NCBI GenBank assembly: GCA_937129505.1
Contig: CAKZNJ010000562.1
Location: 1 to 10,902, forward strand
From: an uncultured Anaerolineae bacterium
GTDB taxonomy: Bacteria > Chloroflexota > Anaerolineae > Anaerolineales > UBA4823
DNA length: 10,902 nucleotides
Direction: 5' to 3'
Below the pieces are notes generated by a model that did not search any database, had not been told where the DNA came from, and saw only the letters and a program-made list of their open reading frames with translations. Positions 1 to 6,439 of this stretch are shown piece by piece. Position numbers and translations under genes: made by a program. Every line of letters starts with the position of its first letter. Within the stretch, counting starts at the first letter, position 1.

Positions 1-1183
1 AAGCCGCAGTTACCGGGCGAGTGAAAGTGCCTTTGGGATTGCGATATACGACGATCTCGGGGATTTCTCCAATGGCAACATTGCGCCACGTGATCGCTTG
101 CATATCTTGATAAGCGGTCATAGAGGCAGCGGAAAGCAATGCCACCGCAAGGAATTGGTAAAACCAGTAGAGAATAATCCCACCAGGGAATTGGTCAAAG
201 CCAATAAAGGCTAAATTTCCAACTAAGGTTCGTCCAAAGGTGCCATCATAGACATTGAAGCGTAAAGAAAAAGTGGTCAGAAACAGCGTCGTTAGTCCCC
301 CATAGAACAAGAAGGCAGTCTGAACTGTTCGCCCAATACCTGATTTGCCGCTATAGAAGTTCCAAAGCCAGTTTAGGCGGGGTAAATGCTTCTTACCCCA
401 GCGGATCAGGGGGTAATCCTCGTCAATGACAAACTGAATGCCGTTCGACATCGCCTCTAAGCCGGTCAGGGCAACCATTCCCTTCATGCTGGCGGTTAAC
501 ATGTGGTAAAGGGCTTGGCCTAAGGAAGCGGGCAAGGTAGGCTCGGACGGGGCGGGTGGCATTCCTCGGGCGTGAGCGAGGATCAGCCCGATTAGCATCG
601 TTAAAGTCAAGCCGACAAAAATCCCCAACAGGATGAACACCACCTGGGCTGATTCTCCTCTTCCCCGAATGGTCAAATACCAGGTAGTTAATGCCAAACC
701 CGCTCCAATCAGGAAATGCCAAAACCAATTGATGTTATATGCACCGATGATGGATAGCAATTGATCGCTCCCCGAAAGGGTGGAAACGACGATGGTCAAC
801 ACGTAATCTTGGATTAGGACAACAGCCACGATCAGACTCAGCGTAGGGCCCAAGTAACGCATTGCGGCGGTAAAGGAACCTCCTCCTTCGTTAAAGACCC
901 CCAACGAATACATATATAACGACCCGAAAACGAAGTTGGCGAGGGCAATTACAGCTACACAGATATAAGCATACTTCTCCAGCCCATAGGGATGGAGGGC
1001 ACTCATCATCTCGCCCGTTGCATAGTAATAAGAGGTAAAGTAATCAACGCCAAAAAGGGCTAGTGCAGCCAGCATTCCTACCTGGCCAGCGCCATGGACA
1101 AGGGTATCCTCTTGACGTTCGCGCGGGGCAAGACGATAAGAGACAAAGAATAAGACAATCAGTAAACCAATTGCGAACAGCAT
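1..1183 (-). CDS. APC-superfamily permease (amino acid or K+ transporter-like), 3' end cut by window edge
   Basis: About 394 residues are visible from an ATG at 1183 to the window edge; the C-terminus is missing. The product is very hydrophobic, with many predicted membrane helices (about residues 2-16, 35-50, 72-95, 113-130, 150-170 and 180-204, with more beyond). Three stretches resemble the APC superfamily and its KimA/YdaO-like branch: GVDYFTSYYYATGE near residue 45, where family members have the unwound TM1 substrate motif; FNEGGGSFTAAMRYLGP near 97; and ALTGLEAMSNGIQF near 240. One hydrophobic helix precedes the TM1-like segment, which is unusual for the family. The start is supported by GAGGT a few bases upstream. 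The gene lies 28 bases after the 1212-2363 gene on the same strand, so the two are probably cotranscribed. The substrate cannot be assigned from sequence: amino acid or potassium are both possible. Confidence 0.8.
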   Translation of the reverse strand, partial: MLFAIGLLIVLFFVSYRLAPRERQEDTLVHGAGQVGMLAALALFGVDYFTSYYYATGEMMSALHPYGLEKYAYICVAVIALANFVFGSLYMYSLGVFNEGGGSFTAAMRYLGPTLSLIVAVVLIQDYVLTIVVSTLSGSDQLLSIIGAYNINWFWHFLIGAGLALTTWYLTIRGRGESAQVVFILLGIFVGLTLTMLIGLILAHARGMPPAPSEPTLPASLGQALYHMLTASMKGMVALTGLEAMSNGIQFVIDEDYPLIRWGKKHLPRLNWLWNFYSGKSGIGRTVQTAFLFYGGLTTLFLTTFSLRFNVYDGTFGRTLVGNLAFIGFDQFPGGIILYWFYQFLAVALLSAASMTAYQDMQAITWRNVAIGEIPEIVVYRNPKGTFTRPVTAA

Positions 1184-1211
1184 ATCTACCTCGGTATCTG
1201 ATTAGGGTGCC

Positions 1212-2363
1212 TTAGGAGCTTTGGAGGGAAAAGTTCAGGAAAGCCTGTTCAAGCATTTTGAGTTGCTTTAAGATATATTTGCGCGTTGTGGGGTTCAATC
1301 GAGTATCCTGCGCTACTTTGACTTCTTCTTCTCGAACTGCACGCACCACAAAGGCAGGGATAAACATAATGCGCCCGGCGGGGATCACCACAAAGGGATA
1401 GATTTTCATCGTCAGGTCTTGGTCGTCAAAATAGGGCAAGCGGATCGTTAGACCGCGGTTTAAGTTCTGAGCACGGGCGCGCCTTTGAATCGTCTCGATG
1501 ATTTGACGGGTTTGATAAATAGCCAAGGCGCGGCCCTGATTGATCAACTGCCCTAACATCCCATAGCGTTTTTGCTGGTAGACCTCATCGGCAATCAGGC
1601 AAGGGGAAAAAGCCACTGCATAGTGGAGCAAACGCAGATACCGTTGCATGGAGGCAATGTGCGCTTCGGCTTCCTGAACGTTGGAGAGGAGAAGATTGCC
1701 GTTTTCATCGAAGGCAATCCACTGGGGCAAAAAGAAACGGCGCGCATAGGGTACATACGGGACAAGGAGCTCTCCTCGTTCCTTTTCCTCGATTTTCTCC
1801 TCTGCAATAGCATCCGTTGTGGCTGTCAACGCTGACTCAATCTGTTCCTCTTTTGCTGGGATGGTCGGGATGCTTTCCCCTTCTTCAGCGATATAGCGCA
1901 CCGAGCGACCTGCGGGGAGCATGTTATAGACGATATGAACCGCCGTGGTATGGCGTAAAAGGCGCGCTGCTTCGCGGACACCCTGATTCTCACTTTGTTC
2001 GATTTCAAGCAAACGCTGTTTGGCTATCAGGCGCAACTCTGCGCGACGCAGCCGTTTTGTCCATCCTCCTATCTGATACTGGCGCTGTTCCACAGGAATC
2101 GTTACCGTCTGGTAGCCGTCGCCCGCAGCGGGAACAACCAGCCGATCTGGCAAGGTAAAACGCACCTGAGGGGCATTCATTGTAATGGCATCAGCCATAT
2201 TAGCTGCTTGGGCTTCGATAAAACGTTGCACTAAGAGGGGCTGAGCAGCAAAGAGCTGACGTACTTCTTCTAACTCGCACTGCAGAGGTTCGGTTAACTC
2301 AGCAGGAGGTTGCAAAAAGTGGCTAGAATCTTGAATCAAGAGACGGTCTACAGACTCGGGCAT
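1212..2363 (-). CDS. Conserved-looking hypothetical protein, 383 residues, soluble
   Basis: I do not recognise this protein. It starts at an ATG at 2363 with AAGGA (2370-2374) six bases upstream, and a plausible promoter lies further up. There is no signal peptide and no convincing membrane helix. The N-terminal third contains a Gln/Glu-rich helical stretch (about 25-60) and a strand-rich part (66-97). A basic/acidic helical segment spans about 101-140 (KRLRRAELRLIAKQRLLEIE). An acidic low-complexity linker (about 159-198, Glu-rich) separates it from the second half. The second half has VPYVPYARRFFLPQW (201-215), a helical region (about 232-300) and a strand-rich part, PFVVIPAGRIMFIPAFVVRAV (323-343). 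The length and the absence of internal stops argue for a real gene. Its close spacing to the downstream permease gene suggests a shared transcript and perhaps a linked role, but no function is claimed. Confidence 0.8.
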   Translation of the reverse strand: MPESVDRLLIQDSSHFLQPPAELTEPLQCELEEVRQLFAAQPLLVQRFIEAQAANMADAITMNAPQVRFTLPDRLVVPAAGDGYQTVTIPVEQRQYQIGGWTKRLRRAELRLIAKQRLLEIEQSENQGVREAARLLRHTTAVHIVYNMLPAGRSVRYIAEEGESIPTIPAKEEQIESALTATTDAIAEEKIEEKERGELLVPYVPYARRFFLPQWIAFDENGNLLLSNVQEAEAHIASMQRYLRLLHYAVAFSPCLIADEVYQQKRYGMLGQLINQGRALAIYQTRQIIETIQRRARAQNLNRGLTIRLPYFDDQDLTMKIYPFVVIPAGRIMFIPAFVVRAVREEEVKVAQDTRLNPTTRKYILKQLKMLEQAFLNFSLQSS

Positions 2364-2399
2364 AGCTTGTCCTTGCGGTTGATAAAAAACTAATCGCAG

Positions 2400-2427
2400 A
2401 TTTTATCACAATTTTCGACACTGAAAA
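2400..2427 (-). promoter_or_regulatory. Candidate promoter of the 383-residue gene
   Basis: On the minus strand, TTTTCA (2427-2422), a 16-base spacer and TAAAAT (2405-2400) preceded by TGA give a -35 and an extended -10 (TGnTAAAAT). They lie 37 bases upstream of the ATG at 2363. Found by eye, with only 4 of 6 matches in the -35. Confidence 0.4.
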
Positions 2428-2442
2428 ATGTGAATTGTGAAT
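2406..2442. repeat. Inverted and direct repeats over the promoter of the 383-residue gene
   Basis: TCACAATT (2406-2413) and AATTGTGA (2433-2440) form an 8-bp perfect inverted repeat with a 19-base spacer. TGTGAAT occurs twice in tandem (2429-2435, 2436-2442). The repeats cover the -35 and the spacer of the candidate promoter, so they could be a regulator site. No regulator is identified. Confidence 0.4.
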
Positions 2443-2497
2443 TCGTCTCAGTCAGTAAGACAAAATTTTTTGAGTTTCCTTTATTGACCTAGCTTTC

Positions 2498-2788
2498 TCA
2501 ATCCACCCCAGCAACGACAACCATATTTGAACGAGCGTAGCGATGGCGCAACTGACGCGCCGGGCTATACTCCGCAGAGTTCACCCACGCTTTAGCACGT
2601 TCTACATCATTAAATTCTAATATGACCAATCGTTTGGGCTGCCAACTGCCTTCTAATACTTCCGTTGCGCCGCCGCGCGCAAGATATTTGCCTCCATACT
2701 GGGCAACAGTCGGAGCTGCCAGCCGTTTGTACTCCTCATACCCTTCGGGATCGGTTACCTCAATATCAACGATGACGTAAGCGCTCAT
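2498..2788 (-). CDS. DUF1330 family protein, 96 residues
   Basis: This is a small single-domain protein matching the DUF1330 family, whose members have a dimeric ferredoxin-like alpha/beta barrel fold. The family pattern is easy to see: YVIVDIEVTDPEGYEEY at the N-terminus (first strand and helix), YGGKYLARGG (31-40), EVLEGSW (43-49), RLVILEF (53-59) and AKAWVNSAEYSPARQLR (65-81). The length is typical. The start at 2788 is supported by AGAGGAG just upstream and by a good promoter 30-60 bases further up. It appears to be its own transcription unit, although read-through into the 383-residue gene (134 bases further on) is possible because no clear terminator was found. The biochemical role of the family is not settled, and nothing here narrows it. 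Confidence 0.9.
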   Translation of the reverse strand: MSAYVIVDIEVTDPEGYEEYKRLAAPTVAQYGGKYLARGGATEVLEGSWQPKRLVILEFNDVERAKAWVNSAEYSPARQLRHRYARSNMVVVAGVD

Positions 2789-2817
2789 GTTCTCCTCTGG
2801 TTGAAAAAGTTTGCCAA

Positions 2818-2847
2818 ATTATACGAGATATGCTCCGATTCTGTAAG
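2818..2847 (-). promoter_or_regulatory. Promoter of the DUF1330 gene
   Basis: The minus strand has a consensus -10 TATAAT (2823-2818). CTTACA (2847-2842) lies 18 bases upstream and matches 4 of 6 positions of the -35. The start codon is 30 bases downstream of the -10, which leaves room for a short leader carrying the AGAGGAG site. Confidence 0.55.
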
Positions 2848-2986
2848 CAGCGAATCACGCAGGCATGGCTTTTATCGAAGTGATAAAAACTATGGAGTTT
2901 TGTTTCCGAAGCGCTGTACTCTTCGCCTGCCCAAATTGCGGGTAAGCATATCCCGAGGATAGGCTGCAGTCCTTTCAACCACGCTT

Positions 2987-3002
2987 GAGATTGATCAATC
3001 TC
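2987..3002. repeat. 16-bp perfect palindrome
   Basis: GAGATTGATCAATCTC is identical to its reverse complement. It lies between the broken membrane gene and the DUF1330 gene, about 140 bases upstream of the DUF1330 promoter. No T-run follows on either strand, so it is not an intrinsic terminator. It could bind a dimeric regulator or simply be chance. Confidence 0.5.
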
Positions 3003-3020
3003 CCTTGAGGTCAATAAGAT

Positions 3021-3427
3021 TTATAGATTCAGGGTAAAGGCAATTTCCCCGGTTGGCTGCTTCACTTTTTCGAAAAACAATGTGCCGCGGCTCTCCCCCG
3101 CTCGGATTCCCAACCAGTACACTTCGTCATTACAGATCAGCACCAAATTCGAGATAGAGAACAATTTATAATAACCGATCTCTACCTTCTCTTTATGCGC
3201 CTTGACCACTGCTTCTGTATCGAACTCGCTCTCTAAGGATTCGTTGACGATGATTCGGCAATCCCAGTCTGTATTGTTGGTGATCAGGCTGCATCGTGCA
3301 GGGTAGCACGCAGAGGCAATTCCATCTGAAACTTGATGCCAAAATAACCGATCAATGCCACGAGGAGCATCGCCGCCGCCGAAATTAAAGCGGCAGCAAT
3401 TCGAGAGCTAGCTTCATGATTGGGCAT
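3021..3427 (-). pseudogene. Small membrane-anchored protein gene interrupted by a frame change
   Basis: Two minus-strand frames make one plausible gene. The first starts at ATG 3427 with GAGGGG (3438-3433) five bases upstream. It encodes 47 residues: a short polar start (MPNHEASSR), one membrane helix (about 10-32, AAALISAAAMLLVALIGYFG) and a short tail, ending at TGA 3286-3284. The second frame is open from 3407 to TAA at 3023-3021. From about 3284 on it encodes a protein-like extracytoplasmic domain (ITNNTDWDCRIIVNES, LVLICNDEVYWLGIRAGES, ending GEIAFTLNL) but has no good start codon of its own at the junction. One extra base just before the TGA would join both into a protein of about 135 residues with an N-terminal anchor. 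It could be a recent one-base deletion, a sequencing error or, less likely, programmed frameshifting, as no clear slippery heptamer is visible. The family is not recognised. A separate GTG start at 3209 (62 residues) is possible but less convincing. Confidence 0.6.
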
Positions 3428-3446
3428 TTCAACCCCTCACACGAAT

Positions 3447-3485
3447 CAAAAAAACTTCTCCAAGAGCCTTATTTCAGTCTCTTGG
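3447..3485 (-). terminator. Probable intrinsic terminator after the GYD gene
   Basis: Read on the minus strand, CCAAGAG (3485-3479) and CTCTTGG (3466-3460) form a 7-bp perfect stem around a 12-base loop. AGAAG and seven Ts (3454-3448) follow. The stem is short and the T-run begins five bases after it, so termination may be partial. It sits 52 bases after the GYD stop codon and before the next gene's ribosome binding site. Confidence 0.5.
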
Positions 3486-3536
3486 TAAACGGATTAGCCC
3501 AACATAAAAAGCTCAGGACAGGGGGAAATACCTGCC

Positions 3537-3830
3537 TTACGCCAGACGCTGCAAAATGGCGGCGATTTCTTCCTTGGTGAAAGCCCGCATGGTGGTTGTG
3601 CGGATATTCCCTTGCCGTCCTGCACCGAGCAAGAAGCGGTTCATGGTCTCATCATTGGGAGCTTCAGCGATCATAACCGCATCATAGGGACCCATCGTCC
3701 ACCATTCAGCGACAATGTGCACGCCCTCCCGCTGGGCAATTTGCTCAGCTTGGGTGACGCGGTTCGGGTCTTCTTTGATCGTGCGAATGCCCTGATCCGT
3801 CAGGTTTATCAAGACGATATATGCTGGCAT
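3537..3830 (-). CDS. GYD domain protein, 97 residues
   Basis: The whole protein is one GYD-family domain, a small ferredoxin-like fold. Visible family marks are YIVLINLTDQGIRTIKE (4-20, first strand and helix), TMGPYDAVMIAEAPNDE (45-61, the strand carrying the G-x-Y-D signature), and GNIRTTTMRAF (74-84, the last strand). The length is usual for the family. The start at 3830 has GAGG five bases upstream (3839-3836). The gene is divergent from the ribose operon regulator and has its own promoter within the shared intergenic region, leaving a leader of about 100 bases. The molecular function of GYD proteins is not established. It has no evident link to ribose use apart from position. Confidence 0.9.
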   Translation of the reverse strand: MPAYIVLINLTDQGIRTIKEDPNRVTQAEQIAQREGVHIVAEWWTMGPYDAVMIAEAPNDETMNRFLLGAGRQGNIRTTTMRAFTKEEIAAILQRLA

Positions 3831-3944
3831 ATTAACCTCGCTTTTTCAGGAAACAAATGCCCCGCCGCTGCTACGGCTTAACGAACCGTGAAAAATTAAG
3901 TTGCCTTACAAAATTCCAACTTCGTGACAGCCAATCGTATTTGT

Positions 3945-3973
3945 ATCTTATCAGAAGAAACTTATCAAGTCAA
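3945..3973 (-). promoter_or_regulatory. Promoter of the GYD gene (divergent)
   Basis: On the minus strand, TTGACT (3973-3968), a 17-base spacer and TAAGAT (3950-3945) preceded by TGA give a near-consensus -35 and an extended -10. Transcription would start near 3938, giving a leader of about 107 bases before the ATG at 3830. The -35 lies 25 bases from the -35 of the oppositely oriented regulator promoter. Confidence 0.6.
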
Positions 3974-3998
3974 TTGTCACAGGCGAGCATTTAGAGTC

Positions 3999-4027
3999 TT
4001 GACATCGTTTTTATTTTATACTACAAT
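3999..4027 (+). promoter_or_regulatory. Promoter of the ribose operon (rbsR onward)
   Basis: A perfect TTGACA (3999-4004), a 17-base spacer and TACAAT (4022-4027) make a near-consensus vegetative promoter. The predicted transcription start is near 4034, inside the operator that begins at 4031. A bound repressor would therefore block initiation. The promoter also shows that the long open frame upstream of 4110 is not coding. Confidence 0.75.
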
Positions 4028-4030
4028 ATT

Positions 4031-4066
4031 GCAAACGTTTGCGCAAAGCATTGCGCAAACGTTCAC
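4031..4066. promoter_or_regulatory. LacI/PurR-type operator pair in the rbsR promoter
   Basis: GCAAACGTTTGC (4031-4042) is a perfect 12-bp palindrome with the central CG typical of LacI-family operators and the same core as the PurR consensus. A second copy, GCAAACGTTCAC (4055-4066), keeps the left half and diverges in the right; the two centres are 24 bp apart. In addition, AACGTTTGCGCAA (4034-4046) and TTGCGCAAACGTT (4051-4063) form a 13-bp perfect inverted repeat with a 4-base spacer. The elements cover the transcription start. The adjacent regulator's recognition helix (TTVSHVVN) is PurR/RbsR-like, so autoregulation through this site is the simplest reading. Confidence 0.75.
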
Positions 4067-4109
4067 TCAAAGAACGTTGGCTATCTCCGCTAGAAAGGAT
4101 TATCCTGCA

Positions 4110-5111
4110 GTGCCAACCATTCGCGAAGTTGCTGCCCTAGCCGGCGTCTCCCCCACCACCGTCTCACATGTCGTTAATAACACGCGCTTCGTCTCCGCAG
4201 AGGTGCGTCAACGGGTTCTGTCTGCCATGGATGAGCTGGGCTACCGCCCCAATGCGCTGGCACGCTCGTTGCGCCGTGGCGAGACCCAAACCCTCGGTTT
4301 GATCCTCCCCGATAGTGCCAACCCCTTCTTTGCCGAAATCGGCCGTAGTATCGAAGATGCAGCTTTTGAACTCGGCTATAACGTGATTCTTTGCAATACC
4401 GAAGGTGACTTGCACAAAGAAAACCTCTATGTAGATGTGCTCATGAAAAAGCAGGTCGATGGGGTGATCTTCGTTGTCGCCGGCGACCGCAGCGATTCTT
4501 TGGTCTCCATGATCAAACACGGCGTTTCGGTTGTCGTGGTCGATCGAGATGTTGCTGGAGTTAGCCTAGATACTGTAATGACCGACAATTATCAGGGGGG
4601 CTACTTGGCTACCCAACATTTGCTCTCCTTGGGACACACCTGCATTGGCTGCATCAGCGGCCCCTCGCACCTAACGCCGAGCGCTCAGCGTGTCACCGGT
4701 TATCGTCAGGCGCTTCTGGACGCTGGCTTAACGGTCGCCGAATCGCTTATCCTGCGCGGGGATTTCCGCCCTGAATCCGGGCGCAGTGCAGCCAAAGTCC
4801 TGCTCAATCACACCCCTCGCCCCACTGCTATCTTTGCCTGCAACGACATGATGGCGATTGGCGTCCTGCGCGCCGCGCGGGAGCTGAGCCTCAACGTTCC
4901 GAACGATGTCGCAGTTGTCGGTTATGACGATATCGAATTAGCCAGCTACACCGCACCCCCTCTTACCACAATCCGTCAACCCAAAGCAGAGATCGGACGG
5001 GCGGCTGTGCAGCTCTTATTGGAACGCCTGAACCAGCGTGAACTCGCCCCGCGCCGGGAACTTTACCCCGCTACCTTAGTCATCCGTGGCACTTGTGGAG
5101 GAAAAGCATGA
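4110..5111 (+). CDS. rbsR: LacI-family transcriptional repressor, probable ribose operon regulator
   Basis: This is a 333-residue DNA-binding repressor, the normal LacI-family length, if translation starts at GTG 4110 (AAAGGA at 4094-4099). The frame continues upstream to 3924, but that part overlaps the promoter and operator and shows no homology, so I reject it. The helix-turn-helix is at 2-24 (TIREVAALAGVSPTTVSHVVNN), the hinge at about 48-58 (NALARSLRRGE). The sugar-binding core has SANPFF (69-74), VVDRD (143-147), ACNDMMAIG (243-251) and the family signature GYDDIELASYTAPPLTTIRQ (271-290). The recognition helix and the following NTRFV resemble PurR and RbsR, which fits the operator in front of the gene. 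It is first in the operon and overlaps rbsK by ATGA. The effector is inferred from context to be ribose or a derivative. That it is a LacI-family protein is certain; the rbsR name is likely. Confidence 0.93.
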   Translation: MPTIREVAALAGVSPTTVSHVVNNTRFVSAEVRQRVLSAMDELGYRPNALARSLRRGETQTLGLILPDSANPFFAEIGRSIEDAAFELGYNVILCNTEGDLHKENLYVDVLMKKQVDGVIFVVAGDRSDSLVSMIKHGVSVVVVDRDVAGVSLDTVMTDNYQGGYLATQHLLSLGHTCIGCISGPSHLTPSAQRVTGYRQALLDAGLTVAESLILRGDFRPESGRSAAKVLLNHTPRPTAIFACNDMMAIGVLRAARELSLNVPNDVAVVGYDDIELASYTAPPLTTIRQPKAEIGRAAVQLLLERLNQRELAPRRELYPATLVIRGTCGGKA

Positions 5112-6025
5112 ACGGTCACATCGTGGTTGTCGGAAGCCTAAACATGGATTTGGTTGTGCGTGCGCCTCGCCTGCCTCGGTTGGGCGAAACGGTCTTAGGC
5201 AGTGATTTTCGCACCTTCCCGGGTGGTAAGGGGGCAAATCAGGCCGTCGCTTGCGCCAGGTTGGGAGGAAAAGTGAAGATGGTGGGGCGCGTTGGCGCCG
5301 ACTCATTCGGTCAAGCTTTGCTGAGCACGATGGCGCAGGATGGGGTAGACCTGACTTTTGTGCGCCAAGACGCCGAGGCTGTTACAGGCGTGGCTCTAAT
5401 CACCGTCGAAGATGGCGGCGATAACGCGATTGTCGTTGCTCCTGGCGCGAACGGCAGGGTTAGCGTGGAAGACGTCGTTGCTTCTGAGCAAGCCTTCGAC
5501 GGCGCTGCGGTCTTGGTCGTCCAGCTAGAGTGTCCCTTGGCGGCCGTCCAGAAAGCCATCCAACTTGCCCATCAACGCCAAGCCCAAGTGGTGCTCAACC
5601 CCGCTCCCGCCCAACCGTTGCCCCAAGATCTCCTCCGCCAAGTGGATTACCTCATCCCGAACCAAAGCGAAATTTTACTCCTGAGCGGCAATGAGGAGCT
5701 TGATCCAGCCATAGACCATCTCGCTGCTTTAGGAATAAAAAACCTCGTGGTCACCCTCGGTGAAAAGGGTTCAATGGTGGTAGGCGACAGCACAAAGACT
5801 CACCTGCCTGCATACCGAGTGGTCGCTGTGGACACAACCGCTGCCGGGGATGCCTTTGTCGGGGCTTTTGCCGTTGCTCTTGCCGAAGGGGCATCCGTGC
5901 TGGAAGCCGCCCGCTGGGGAAACGCTGCCGGCGCCTTAGCCGTCACCAAAGCTGGTGCGCAACCCTCTTTGCCTACCCGACAAGCCCTGCTTGATTTTAT
6001 GGCAGCCAATCAACCATCTTCTTAA
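5108..6025 (+). CDS. rbsK: Ribokinase
   Basis: Ribokinase phosphorylates D-ribose with ATP to D-ribose-5-phosphate in the cytoplasm, feeding the pentose phosphate and nucleotide pathways. The 305-residue protein is typical PfkB family. It has the N-terminal substrate motif GSLNMDLV (9-16), the glycine-rich PGGKGANQA (38-46), NPAPAQPLP (164-172), the NxxE motif as NQSE (185-188), TLGEKG (216-221) for nucleotide binding, and DTTAAGDAF (242-250) with catalytic Asp248. The AAGD form, instead of the more common GAGD, is also found in E. coli ribokinase as I recall it. The KAGAQPSLP end (281-289) is ribokinase-like and supports ribose rather than another sugar. ATG 5108 is preferred over the in-frame TTG at 5093 because GGAGG (5097-5101) sits six bases before it. 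It overlaps the rbsR stop, which indicates translational coupling. Confidence 0.96.
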   Translation: MNGHIVVVGSLNMDLVVRAPRLPRLGETVLGSDFRTFPGGKGANQAVACARLGGKVKMVGRVGADSFGQALLSTMAQDGVDLTFVRQDAEAVTGVALITVEDGGDNAIVVAPGANGRVSVEDVVASEQAFDGAAVLVVQLECPLAAVQKAIQLAHQRQAQVVLNPAPAQPLPQDLLRQVDYLIPNQSEILLLSGNEELDPAIDHLAALGIKNLVVTLGEKGSMVVGDSTKTHLPAYRVVAVDTTAAGDAFVGAFAVALAEGASVLEAARWGNAAGALAVTKAGAQPSLPTRQALLDFMAANQPSS

Positions 6026-6043
6026 TCCAAGGGAGAACTTTAC

Positions 6044-6439
6044 ATGAAGAAAACGGCGCTTCTGAACTCAGCCCTTTCCGAAACCATCGCCCGCTTAGGC
6101 CATAACGATTTCTTGGTCATCGGTGATGCCGGGCTGCCAATTCCCACGGGGCCTCAACGCATCGACTTGGCCCTCACCCGAGGGGTGCCAACTTTTATCG
6201 AGACCTTGCAGGCGGTTTTAACCGAAATGCAAGTAGAACGCTACATTGTGGCGGCAGAGATGGAAAAAGCCAGTCCACACATCTTAAAGGCCGTTCAGGA
6301 GCAACTACCCGAGCTACCGTTTGAAAAAGTCCCTCATGAGAGATTCAAGGAACTCTGCGCCATGGCTAAAGCCGTGGTGCGCACGGGTGAATTCACCCCC
6401 TATGCAAATATCCTACTGGTCGCCGGGGTGGTTTTCTAA
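6044..6439 (+). CDS. rbsD: D-ribose pyranase
   Basis: RbsD interconverts the beta-pyranose and beta-furanose forms of ribose, supplying the furanose that ribokinase uses. The 131-residue protein matches the family end to end: KKTALLNSALSETIARLGH (2-20) with catalytic His20, DAGLPIP (28-34) with conserved Asp28, RIDLALTRGVPTF (39-51), EMQVE (61-65), and the C-terminal block RTGEFTPYANILLVAGVVF (113-131) that closes the active site of the neighbouring subunit. The length matches E. coli RbsD, apart from a shorter mid-region. GGGAG (6031-6035) precedes the ATG by eight bases. The gene lies 18 bases after rbsK, and its stop overlaps the rbsC start (TAATG). Confidence 0.96.
   Translation: MKKTALLNSALSETIARLGHNDFLVIGDAGLPIPTGPQRIDLALTRGVPTFIETLQAVLTEMQVERYIVAAEMEKASPHILKAVQEQLPELPFEKVPHERFKELCAMAKAVVRTGEFTPYANILLVAGVVF

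Noticed and set aside
423..728. 101-codon minus-strand frame
   Set aside because: It lies inside the APC permease gene in another frame; the permease reading shows continuous membrane helices and family motifs.
2766..3014. Open frame of 82 codons on the minus strand overlapping the DUF1330 start
   Set aside because: It begins with TTG and has no recognisable domain. It runs through the DUF1330 promoter and the 16-bp palindrome and ends inside the DUF1330 gene.
3924..4109. Upstream extension of the LacI-family reading frame
   Set aside because: It contains the promoter and operator, would make the regulator 62 residues too long, and has no similarity to the family; GTG 4110 with AAAGGA upstream gives the standard length.
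5093..5107. TTG start for ribokinase five codons upstream
   Set aside because: The Shine-Dalgarno GGAGG lies within this stretch and is correctly spaced for ATG 5108, where family similarity also begins.
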